A DNA stretch of 18,475 nucleotides, taken from positions 121,646 to 140,120 of the forward strand of contig KQ481962.1 of NCBI GenBank assembly GCA_001430745.1, given 5' to 3'. A model generated the notes under the pieces. It did no database searches and was not told the origin of the DNA. It was given only the letters and a program-made list of their open reading frames with translations. Of the stretch, positions 1 through 9,371 are shown piece by piece. The position numbers and the translations under genes are program-made. The DNA is from Auxenochlorella pyrenoidosa (lineage: Eukaryota; Chlorophyta; Trebouxiophyceae; Chlorellales; Chlorellaceae). Each line of letters opens with the position of its first letter. Position 1 is the first letter of the stretch.

Positions 1-3000
1 CAGGCCGAGTACGAGCGCGAGGCCATCGAGTGGAGCTACATCGAGTTTGTGGACAACCAGGACGTGCTCGACCTGGTGCGGCCACGGAGCGCGCAGCAGC
101 TGTAGCGTTCACCCCAATCATGCGGGGCTCGGCACGTGGTCGCGCTGCTTGGTTGCGCAGAGCATTCTGTTCGTTTGACACCATGCCTCATGCCCGGTTC
201 TGTCCCCTGGCCTCTTGGCCACCGCAGGTGGAGGCCCGCATGGGCATCCTGGACCTGCTGGACGAGACGTGCCGCTTCCCCAAGGTGGGCGGGGGCAGGC
301 TGCCGCGTGCAGCTGGCAGTGCAGTCCAAGCAGGCCGGAGGCAGGGGCGGAGGAGTGGTGCTCTTCAAGACAGGCAGACATGAGGGGCACAGCAGCGTGC
401 TGTGCCCCTGGAGGCTCTTTGCTGCGCTCTGGCCCCAGCCGCGCCTGCTGCCGCCTTCCCACCGCGCTGCCCCCCGCAGGCCACCCACGAGGACCTTGCC
501 AACAAGCTGTATGCCGCGCCCAGCGTCAAGGACTCGAAGCGCTTTTCCAAGCCCAAGCTGTCGCGCACCGACTTCACCATCGACCACTACGCGGGTGGGA
601 GGCGGGGCAGCGGGGGATCAGGGACGAACTTGTTGGGGCTGCCTGGAGGCTGCCCAGACACGCCTTGCTCGGCGCGGCGTGCGCTTGCAGCCACACACTT
701 GTCCTCTTCCGCACCGGTCTGGATCCCCTCCAGGGCACAGCCCTCCACAGAAGCCGAGCCCTCACCCTCTCGCTGTGCCCCATGGTCTCCTGCCTCCAAC
801 GGCCCCTCCCTCCCCTCCCTGCCCTCAGGCGCCGTCACCTACAAGACCGACAACTTCCTGTCCAAGAACCGCGACTTTGTGGTGGCGGAGCACCAGGCGC
901 TGCTGGGCGCCTCGTCCGAGCCCTTTGTGCGCGGCCTGTTCCCGCCCGACGAGGACGGCGCCGGCCCCGGCAAGGCGCTGTCGGCCTACCGCTTCTCGTC
1001 GGTGGGGTCGCGCTTCAAGCGCCAGCTGGGCGACCTCATGGACGCGCTGCACCGCATGGAGCCGCACTACATCCGCTGCATCAAGCCCAACTCCTTCAAC
1101 CGCCCCATGGACTTTGAGAACATGAATGTGCTGCACCAGGTGGGCGCCGGCGGGCGTGAGGCCGGGCTGGGCGGGAGGACCACGCGGCAGAGGAAGGCAG
1201 AGCAGCCGCCAAAGTGGGCGTGCAGAGGGCCTGGTTGTCCGTGCACACAAGCTGAGGCGGCTTGCCTCAACATGGCAACTCGCCGCTTGGGTCTGGCGCT
1301 CCCCTGCCTCTGTCCATGCTGCAGCTGCGCTGCGGCGGCGTGCTGGAGGCGGTGCGCATCTCCTGCGCCGGCTACCCCACCAAGTTGCCCTTTGAGGACT
1401 TCATTGAGCACTTCTGGATGCTGGGCCTGGATGCGCAGCAGCTGGACGACCGCGGCTACGTGAAGCACATCCTGCAGGGCGTGCTGGGCCAGGAGGGCTG
1501 GCAGATGGGCAAGACCAAGGTGGGGCCGGGAGCATGGGCGCAGCTGCTACTCTGAAGTGTGTTTGTAGTTGCTGCTTGGTAGGAGAAGGGCGTGAATGCA
1601 GCCCAGGCAGCAGGGGATCCACTTGTGGGTCTGTGTGTAGAGCTGCAGGTGCAGGGGTGGCAGCAGCCTCTCAGCACGTGCAGGGCAGCCAGGCCTACCT
1701 CTGCCCACTGCTGCCCTCCCCTTTGCCCTGCCCCCCAGGTCTTCCTGCGTGCGGGCAAGATGGCCGAGCTGGACAAGCGCAAGATGGAGGTGCAGTACGC
1801 GGCGGCCACTGCTATCCAGACCGCAGTGCGCGGGTACCTGGCGCGCAAACACTATGCGCGGGCCCGCGCCGCCGCCATCACCATCCAGTCGGCCGCCCGC
1901 GGCATGGCCGCGCGCTCCGAGGCGCGTCACCTGCGCCGCACGCGCGCCGCCACCATCATCCAGGCAGCCGCGCGCCGCTGGGCTGCGCGTCGTGCCTTCA
2001 CGGCGGCGGTGCGCGCCGCGGTGGCGGTGCAGGCGGCCTGGCGCGGCTGGAAGGCGCGGCTGTACACCCGGGACATCCGGCAGCACCGCGCCGCGCTGGC
2101 CATCCAGACGCACTGGCGGCGGCACCGCGCGCAGGCAGAGTTCCGGCGCTACCGCAAGGGCGTGGTCACCGCGCAGGTGCGGCGTCGGGGCGGCGCTGGG
2201 AGGCTCGGCAGCAGCGTCGTCGCGCGCTGCTGCAGTTATTGAAGCGTCCAGTGTCCTGAGCCTCTGGTCCTGTTCTGCCAGCGCAGCTCTTCTGCTGGAG
2301 CAAGCTGTGACAGAGTGCTCTTGCGCTCCACAGCTCTGTACACGCGCAGCTCCCACTCCCTTCCCAAACTTGCCCCCCCTGCCCCTTCGTCTCTCCGTGC
2401 AGAGCCTGTGGCGTGGCAAGCTGGCACGGCGCGAGCTGCGACGGCGCCGCCAGGAGGCGCGCGAGGCGGGCAAGCTGCTGCAGGACAAGCAGGCGCTGGA
2501 GAGCAAGCTGCGCGAGGTGCAGAACGTGCTGGAGACGGTGCAGGGGCAGCGCAACGAGCTCAGGCAGCAGTACAGGGTGAGGAGGAGCATTAAGGGGCCA
2601 GGGGCATGCCGGGCCCACCCGCCGTGGCCTTAGCGAGCTTGGCTGAGTGCTGAACGAGCCTTGTTTGCCCTCCTTGCCCCAGCTTGCAATTAAAAAGGGT
2701 GCAAGCCGCGTGCCTGGTCTCAAGTCTTGGCTGCTTGTCTTGCCTGCTCTGTGGCCTGAGTGCAGGAGGAGAAGGCGCAGCGCGAGGCTGCAGAGGCCAA
2801 GGTCGCGGACCTGCAGCGCGCCATGGAGCAGCAGCAGGCAGCAGCCGCGGCAGCTGCGGCCGCCACCCTTGCAGCCGAGGTGGCGCAGCGCCAGGCGGTG
2901 GAGGCAGAGCTGGCAGCAGCGCGGCAGCAGGTGGCAGCGGCCAGCGAGAGCGCCGCAGCTGCCCAGCAGCAGCTGCAGGCAGAGGTGACGGAGCTCAAGG

Positions 3001-6000
3001 GCAAGGTGGAGAAGGTGGAGAAGCTGAAGGCAGACATCGAGGTGCGCTGAGGTTTGCGAGGGCCAACCGATTCATGGCTGCCTTCCAGTGGGGCTGCCTA
3101 GACGAGCCAACTAGCCACTCATCCTGCTAATGAACCTACCACTTGATGTGGCTTGCATGCCCTTCCAACGCTTGTTGAGCTTTTCCTGTCCCCTGCCCCC
3201 CGCCGCAGGCGCGGGCGCAGGCCACCGAGGCCGACCTGCACAAGCGGCTGAACAACGCGGTGGCGCAGCGCAACGCGGCCCGCGAAGAGGCCCTCATGCT
3301 CTCCGCACAGCTGAAGAAGCTGGAGGAGGATCTGGAGGCTGGGCGCCTGGTTGCGCCCGCGGTTGTGGGCGCTGCGGCGGCGGCAGGCATGGCCACGCCG
3401 CCCCCTGCGGCCGCCGCGGCCGCGGCAGCCGCGCAGCCGCCAGGCAGCGACGAGGGCATGATGGACCGCATGCGGCGCTTCATGCAGCAGATCCCAGGCA
3501 CCTCGCCGCTGCGCGAGGTGGCCACGCCCGTTGGTGAGCAAGACCGACGGGAAGACCAGACCCGCCTGAGTTGGAGGCAGCAGGCTGCGCATCGCCTGCT
3601 GAACAAGCCTGCACACAGCTGCTGTTGCTGCTGTCGGCACCAGGTGCTGTGCGCCCCAGGCTGCTGGCTCGGCATACCAGCTTGGCCCCCACGCCCGCCC
3701 TCCCCGCGTGCAGGCCAGCGGCTGGAGGGCCCCTCCACCGAGCCGCTGTCCGAGATGGACCGCCGGCAGCGCGAGCTGTACGCCAAGCAGCAGCAGCTGC
3801 TGCGCGAGCAGCGCACCGCCGACCAGGAGAAGCTGCTGGGCGCCATCTCCGACAACCTGGGCTTCCACCAGGGCCGCCCTGTGGCCGCGGTCACCATCTT
3901 CCGCTGCTGCCTGCAGTGGAAGACCTTCCAGGCGGACCGCACGCCGCTGTTCGACAAGATCATCTCCACCATGGGCTCGCAGGTGGGGGCAGTGGGGGTT
4001 GTGGGAGGAGGTTTGGGGGGTCGTGGCCCGGTGGGGGCGCAGGGCTGGCTGGCTGATTGCCAGGCCAGCTGGACGCAGCACGCAGTGCCGGTTGTGGCCT
4101 GCAGCCAAGGCGACCTTGCTTGGTGCTGGCATGCCCTCCCCGACCCCCTGCAGGTGGAGCTGCACCAGGAGAACAACGCGCACCTGGCCTACTGGCTGTC
4201 CAACACCGTCACGCTGCTCTACCTGATGCAAAAGAATGTGAAGCCCGCCAGCGGGGGCGGCTACACGGCGCGGCTGCGGGCACAGGGGGCGCAGGTGGGC
4301 AGGGCTCAAGCGCACAAGCCCGGCTGCTGTATTTTCTAAGAAGCACATGCCTTTTTGGAAATTGTGCTTGCCTGGAGCCGGAGTATTGTCACCTGGCCAG
4401 GGGTCCGTGAGATTCATGAGGAAGCTGTGGCCCCTGATCATCTGCGTGCCGCGCCGCTCCCCATCCCCACCCTCTTGCACCTCCACCGGACCCTGGCTCC
4501 CGCGCCCTCTTCTTCTGCCGCCTGCCCCTGCGTCATGCAGTCGCAGTCCCTCCCCTATACCTATGCCCAGGTCACGCGCGGCCTGTTCAGCGGCGGCAAG
4601 GGGAGCTTCACCTCCTTCTTCACCCGCACCGGGTATGGCGGCTCGCCCGCGGGCGCGCCCGGCGGTGAGGCCTCCATCCACGGAGGAGCCATGGGAGGCT
4701 TTCGCCAGGTGAGCGGGGCAGGGATGGCGGCCGGTGTCGCTGGCGTGTAGCACCTTGAGGGCACCAGCACGGATGGTCTGCACCATAACTAGCATTCCCT
4801 CACCAGACGGTCGAACCCCTGCCTGCTCCCCCCTGCCCCCCGCCGCAGGTGGAGGCCAAGTACCCGGCGCTGCTGTTCAAGCAGCAGCTGGATGCGTTTG
4901 TGCAGAAGATCTTCCCCATGCTGCGTGACAACGTGAAGAAGGAGATCACGCCGCAGGTGGGGCGGTCAGGCCAGGCAGCAGGGAAGGGCAGGGCTTCTGC
5001 CTGCCTTGTCTCCACGTGCTGCTGCCTTTGTGGGCAAAGGTTGAGCTGTTCGTGAGGCCTCCTGCCCCTCCCTGCCTGACGGCTTTGCCAGCACTCGTGC
5101 TTCATGCCCTGCAGCTGGCGGCTTGCATCCACGCGCCGCGCGCATCGGGAGCTCGCGGCGGGGCGCGGCGCACCACCAGCGGAGCAGCTGCGGCAGCAGC
5201 GCTTGCAGCGGCAGCCGCTGGCGAGCAGCCCGGCACGCCCAGCACGCCACACAGCGGTCGCGGCTCGCTGGGCGTGGCTGGCGGCGCGGACAGCGGGCTA
5301 GCGCCGCAGTGGGCCAGCATCCTGCGCGTGTTTGACACGCTGCTGGCCACGCTGCGGGAGAACCACGTGCCGCCCTTCCTGGTGCAGAAGCTGTTTGAGC
5401 AGCTGCTGTCCTTTGTCAACGTGCAGCTGTTCAACCAGCTGCTGCTGCGCCGCGAGTGCTGCTCCTTCTCCAACGGCGAGTACGTCAAGGCGGGGCTGTC
5501 CGAGGTGGAGCAGTGGATCAGCGGCGCGGGCGAGGAGTGGGTGAGCCCCTGGGGCATGTGGCACCCGTGCTTGCGGGCAGGGAAGCGGATGCAGCGGGCC
5601 TGCATGCCAACTGCAGCATGCACCCTGCCCCGGCCTCTGTCTGCTGCGCCGGCCTGGCCTCCCACATCCCTGCCCTCCGCCGGCCTGCCGCCAGGTGGGC
5701 GAGTCGTGGAACGCACTGGCGCACATCCGGCAGGCGGTCACCTTCCTGGTCATCCACCAGAAGCACCGCAAGTCGTTCCGGGAGATCACGGAGGACCTGT
5801 GCGGCGCGCTGAGCGTGCAGCAGCTGTACCGCATCTCCACCATGTACTGGGACGACAGGTGCGTGGCGGCGGCCGCGGTGCAGGGGGCCAGGGCTGGGCT
5901 GGGTGGTGGTGATGAGGCAACGTCGGCAGGGGACCCTGCAGAGGGTGGCCCGCCCGCGCGCCCCCCTGTCGCCTGCCTGCCCCGACCTGCCCCGACCTGC

Positions 6001-6500
6001 CCTGCCCGGCCCTCCTCGCCTCCGCCCCCGGCAGGTACAACACGGAGACGGTGAGCCCGGAAGTGCTGGCGCAGATGAAGGCGGCCATGCAGGAGAGCAG
6101 CAGCTCGGCGGCGTCGCACTCCTTCCTGCTGGACGACGACTCCGCCATCCCCTTCACCCACGCCGACGTGGAGCGCATGGTGGACGACAAGGTGGGGGGG
6201 GGAGGGGGGGGACAGCGGGCTCGCGGCCCAGGGCATGAGGTCCGGGCTGGGAACGGGAAGGCTGGAGGCATGGGCTGCGCAGCGGTGCGCTGAGCAATCT
6301 GATCCAGACCAGGCATGTGACGAGAATTCAGCGAGGGCTGCCAGAATTGCCTGCTTGGCAACTGACCCTCCACTCTTCGGCCTGGCTCTCCACCGCAGGA
6401 CCTGCTGGGCGAGACGCCCGTGCCGCTGCAGCTCAAGGACCAGCCCAGCTTTGCGTTCCTGGCAAAGAAGCTGGAGCTGGCGCTGCAGCAGGCGGCTTGA
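1..6500 (+). CDS. class XI myosin heavy chain, 5' truncated by window edge
   Basis: Actin-based motor of the plant/algal class XI (myosin V-like) type, which moves organelles and vesicles along actin in the cytoplasm. Exons, all joining in frame: 1-75, 228-284, 480-594, 829-1139, 1325-1519, 1739-2176, 2403-2576, 2766-3041, 3209-3533, 3714-3982, 4154-4294, 4571-4708, 4849-4956, 5115-5540, 5695-5858, 6035-6191, 6399-6500 (TGA). About 1156 residues are visible. The motor end shows [44 protein letters not shown] and the converter end GKTKVFLRAG. Six IQ motifs follow (about residues 272-412), then an Ala/Gln-rich coiled coil (about 410-595), an Ala/Pro linker, and a globular tail with [29 protein letters not shown] and [12 protein letters not shown], all typical of the DIL domain of plant myosin XI. 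The P-loop, switch I and TEDS regions are upstream of the window. Class XI over animal myosin V is judged from the tail motifs and six IQs. Confidence 0.95.
1799..2440 (+). other. six IQ motifs (myosin lever arm)
   Basis: Five IQ motifs lie in exon 1739-2176, with cores [48 protein letters not shown] and [13 protein letters not shown] sixth, [11 protein letters not shown], is split by the intron at 2177-2402. These bind calmodulin-like light chains. Six is the usual number for classes V and XI, which supports a long-stepping motor. Confidence 0.9.
4849..6191 (+). other. DIL (dilute) globular tail, cargo-binding region of myosin XI
   Basis: Exons 4849-4956, 5115-5540, 5695-5858 and 6035-6191 encode the conserved globular tail. 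Motifs seen are [61 protein letters not shown] and the [12 protein letters not shown] end. The segment at 5145-5309, between IHAPR and the next conserved helix, is an Ala/Gly/Ser/Thr-rich stretch of about 55 residues. As I recall plant homologues, it is about twice the length there. Confidence 0.85.
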
Positions 6501-6708
6501 CCCCGCGCTGGTGCCGCAGCGGCCGGCGAATGCGGCGGCGCGGCGGCGCTCTCGACTGCCACGCTGGGTGTCTTGCCAAGCTGCAGAAGGTTGTGACAGA
6601 CAGACCGACTTGCTTGCCTGCTTGTTCCTATCTCCTCCTTGCCGTGTAGTTTATTCTCTCCGAGCTGAACCCCTTGCAACAGCAGGACATTGCTGCCTCT
6701 TCTTTTCG

Positions 6709-6713
6709 TGTAA
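6709..6713 (+). terminator. TGTAA poly(A) signal of the myosin gene
   Basis: TGTAA lies 209 bases after the myosin stop codon. In green algae (Chlorophyta) this pentamer is the usual nuclear polyadenylation signal, with cleavage 10-20 nt downstream. Its position between the myosin stop and the next gene fits. No 3' end data were available. Confidence 0.6.
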
Positions 6714-6929
6714 CCGTCCTCTCCTGATCCAGATACTAGGTCAAGCGCATGCTGTATGATGTGCAACATTGAGGGCTTGGGCTGCACACAGCAGGTCCTG
6801 TTGACGACAATCAAGGCCGGCAACGCTGCTGCTGCCACCGCCACGTGGCAGCCACAATGCCAGGAGGCCTTCAGCAGCATGGCCGGGCTTGTGCTTTCTC
6901 GACGATCATTGATCTCTCATCGCTTTCAG

Positions 6930-9000
6930 ATGGCCGAGGCCTCTTGGGGCCTTAAGATGGACTCTGACCCTTTCTGGGTGGCGGGGCTAGGGCCGGGCGG
7001 CCCAGCAGGACTTCCTATAGTCCCAGCATCCTCGCACGGACACCCCAGTTTCTCGCAGGTGAGGGTCGGCTGCCGCAGGCTGCCCCCGTCTGCTCCTCTC
7101 TGCAGTGTCCCCAATTCTGCCCTCACTTTGAAGCTCACTTCTTGACCTGCAGCGCTCGCAGCGCAGCCTGCCAGGCCCTGCTGGACGCCGCGCAGTGCCG
7201 GGCGCACAGGCCGCCTCCAGCGGGGTCTCTGTTGGCGGTGGCGGCTCTGCACCCAGCCTGCCCTCGGGGGCGCAGGCCTGGCAAGACCCTGACTTTTGTA
7301 CACCACAGTGGCGGCAGGCGCTGGAGGAAGATGGCGTACACTTTGATGGTGAGCAGCTAGATGTCCACAGTGTGTGCTGGGTGCTGCCTCGTGCATGAGT
7401 TGACTTTCCCTAAATTTGGTGCTCCGTGCCTGCAGAGGACCGTGAGCCGTTCCGTGGCAACACCGTGCGTGCGGCTGCGGGCCTGCAGCACAATGGGGTG
7501 CTGGACCGCCTGCTGGTGGTGGTGGCCTCCGTCAAGCGCTGCTGCAGCGGCGAGGCCTTTGTGCGGCTCAAGGTTGGTGGGCTTCCAGGAGCAGGGGTGG
7601 CATGTGAGGAGCGTGACAGGCATGAGTACTGGGGCACGCTCTGCTGAACCTGTCTGCCCAGGCGCTGATGCCTCACGGCAGCTGCCCTGACGCCTGCCCT
7701 GCATCCCTACACCTGGCTGCCCACTGCAGGATCCAACGGGCACAATTGGCAGCACGCTGACGCGCTCTGTGCTTGAGAACGAGCCCGACATACGACAGGG
7801 AGCTGTGCTGCGCCTGCGGCGCGTCACCGTGCTGCGCACACCGCCCCCCCGACGCATCAACCACCTCTGCATCAACTTGGGTGGGTGCTGCCTGCTCGTG
7901 ACGACCAGCAAGCGTGTCCGCACCTGCGCGAAACATCATGTGCATGTTGGTCACTGCCTCGAACTACATGCCCTCCTCTGTCTGCTGCCCTCTGCTGAGC
8001 AGATTCTGTGGTACAAACCATCCCGCCAGCAGCAGAGGGCCAGCACATCAGAGCAGCAGCTGTGCAGATGCCCCCACGGCCCGCTTTTCCAGCGCTGCCA
8101 GCACCACCCACAGCAGCCGGCTCCAGACCAGCAGCCTCATGGTCGCCGCAGCAGCCATCAGTACGGCAGCAGCAGCAGCAGCAGCAGCAGCAGCCAACAG
8201 TGGCCTTTGGTGCGGCAGCTCTTGGACGACCGCCGTCGCCCAGCCAGGTAGCCAGGCAGCAGGGCATGCCGCCTCCTCCGCAGCGTCCTGCACCTGCGCC
8301 CTCCACCAGCTTTGCCTGGCCCTCCCTGGGGCCGCAACAGCAGCGTCAAGTCCAGCATGCGCAGGCTGCTCAGCAGAGGCAGACCTCCAGCTTTGCGTGG
8401 CCCTCCCTGGCGCCCCAGCAAACACCACGGCAGCAACAGCAGCAGCAGCAACAAGTGCAGCAGGCGCAGGCCGCACAGCAGAAGCAGACCCCTAGCTTTG
8501 CGTGGCCCTCCTTGCAGCTGGGCGGGGCAGCACAGCAAGCGGCGCCACCACAGCAGCTGGCGCCACAGCAGCCAGCACCCAGCGCCTCAGTAAACTTTTC
8601 AATGCCTGCAATCAGCGACCTGCCGAACCCCTGGCAGCAGACAGCGTGCCAGGATGACGCTAGCAGCATGGCAGCTGGGCAGGCGACCGTGCCAGCTCCT
8701 GGCGCGCAAGGACAGGGCGGTGCTGGCGGCGCAGGGTGGCTGCAGGGGCTGCTCGCAGAGGCAGAGTATCCCTTTGGCCCCAACAGCAGCAGCCAGGCAA
8801 GCCAGCAGCCTCTGGGCGGCTTGTTGGGCCGGCCGCCGCTGTCAGAGCGGCAGCAGCAGCCGCAAGCCCAAACATCACCGCCGGGGCAGGCGACCAAGCG
8901 GGCGCGGCAGCATCAGTCGCCGCCGCAGCAGCTTCTGACGGCTGGCAGTGCGGGGGCGGTGTTTGGGGGGGTGGATGATCTGGACCTTGGAGACGAGTGA
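6930..9000 (+). CDS. HROB/MCM8IP-like homologous recombination OB-fold protein
   Basis: In animals and plants HROB binds single-stranded DNA and recruits the MCM8-MCM9 helicase for DNA synthesis during recombination. It acts in the nucleus. Exons: 6930-7058, 7153-7348, 7436-7572, 7730-7880, 8003-9000 (TGA), 536 residues, all phases closing. Residues about 128-210 match the HROB OB-fold pattern: LLVVVASVKRC, then VRLKDPTGTIGSTL, GAVLRLRRVTVL and HLCINL. The short segment before it (WRQALEEDGVHF) resembles the PWL..L motif that precedes the OB fold in HROB. The last 320 residues are Gln/Pro/Ala-rich and low in complexity, ending in an acidic VDDLDLGDE like the acidic end of HROB. The start is uncertain: the ATG at 6930 has a good context (cagATGGCC), but an in-frame ATG at 6756 would add 58 residues. 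An acceptor-like pyrimidine tract sits directly before 6930. The family call rests on recalled motifs. Confidence 0.75.
8167..8193 (+). repeat. (CAG)9 microsatellite coding for polyglutamine
   Basis: Nine perfect CAG units lie in frame in the last exon of the HROB-like gene and encode nine Gln. Further interrupted CAG/CAA runs follow to about 8465. Such tracts change length easily, so this part of the protein probably varies between strains. Confidence 0.95.
8308..8514 (+). repeat. three copies of a SFAWPSL motif in the HROB-like tail
   Basis: SFAWPSL is encoded at 8308-8328, 8389-8409 and 8494-8514, each within a Gln-rich spacer. A looser fourth version, NFSMPAI, follows near 8593-8613. The nucleotide sequence around each copy is also similar (AGCTTTGCGTGGCCCTCC in copies 2 and 3), so the units look like internal duplications. 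Confidence 0.9.
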
Positions 9001-9371
9001 GCACAGTCCCCGGGGAGGGCCCAAACAATCGCTCAGCTTGTGCTGTGGCTTGTGCTTGTGCCGTGGCTTGTGGCTTGTTGGTCCCTTGCAAGCTTCACAA
9101 CATGTCGTGATGCATGGAGTCAGATTAGTGAGGAAGGCAAACAATGTCAAGCAATCACCCGCAGAAGTCTCCACTGCGCCGCCCTGGCCCGCACCAGCCC
9201 CTGCCATTCCAGAGCCGGCAGCGGCTTCAAGCTGCGTGCACTGCGTTGGAAAGAGCAGAGAAGCACGACGACAGCATATCAAGCACGCAGTTTACCGCCA
9301 GGCCAGTGCCCTGCAAACACCGCCCTGGAGGTTCAAGGCAAGAAGGCCATGCCAAGAGGTAGACATCGTGC
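9001..9371. other. convergent 3' region between the HROB-like and LRR genes
   Basis: Both genes should end here: HROB-like stop at 9000 (+), LRR stop at 9374-9372 (-). No TGTAA was seen on either strand. A short cluster of GCTTGTG repeats lies at 9036-9079. A possible extra last exon of the LRR gene lies at 9240-9147 on the minus strand (see findings). Confidence 0.6.
9036..9079 (+). repeat. GCTTGTG short repeat cluster
   Basis: GCTTGTG occurs at 9036, 9048, 9054 and 9066, with GCTTGTT at 9073. The cluster begins about 35 bases after the HROB-like stop codon, so probably in its 3' UTR. No function is known to me. Confidence 0.8.

Noticed and set aside
136..1125. Long plus-strand frames running through exons and introns of the myosin start
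   Set aside because: They read another frame of the motor exons; the conserved myosin motifs appear only in the spliced frame.
1547..2590. 347-codon minus-strand frame opposite the IQ region
   Set aside because: Shadow of the GC-rich IQ exon; low-complexity Arg/Ala/Pro composition and no motif.
3119..4795. 558-codon open frame on the minus strand
   Set aside because: It lies opposite eight myosin exons and introns. Long antisense frames are expected when third positions are almost all G or C. It crosses the introns without change and has no recognisable domain.
8167..8193. CAG array as a CRISPR-like or functional repeat
   Set aside because: It is a simple trinucleotide repeat in frame with a coding exon, with no spacers.
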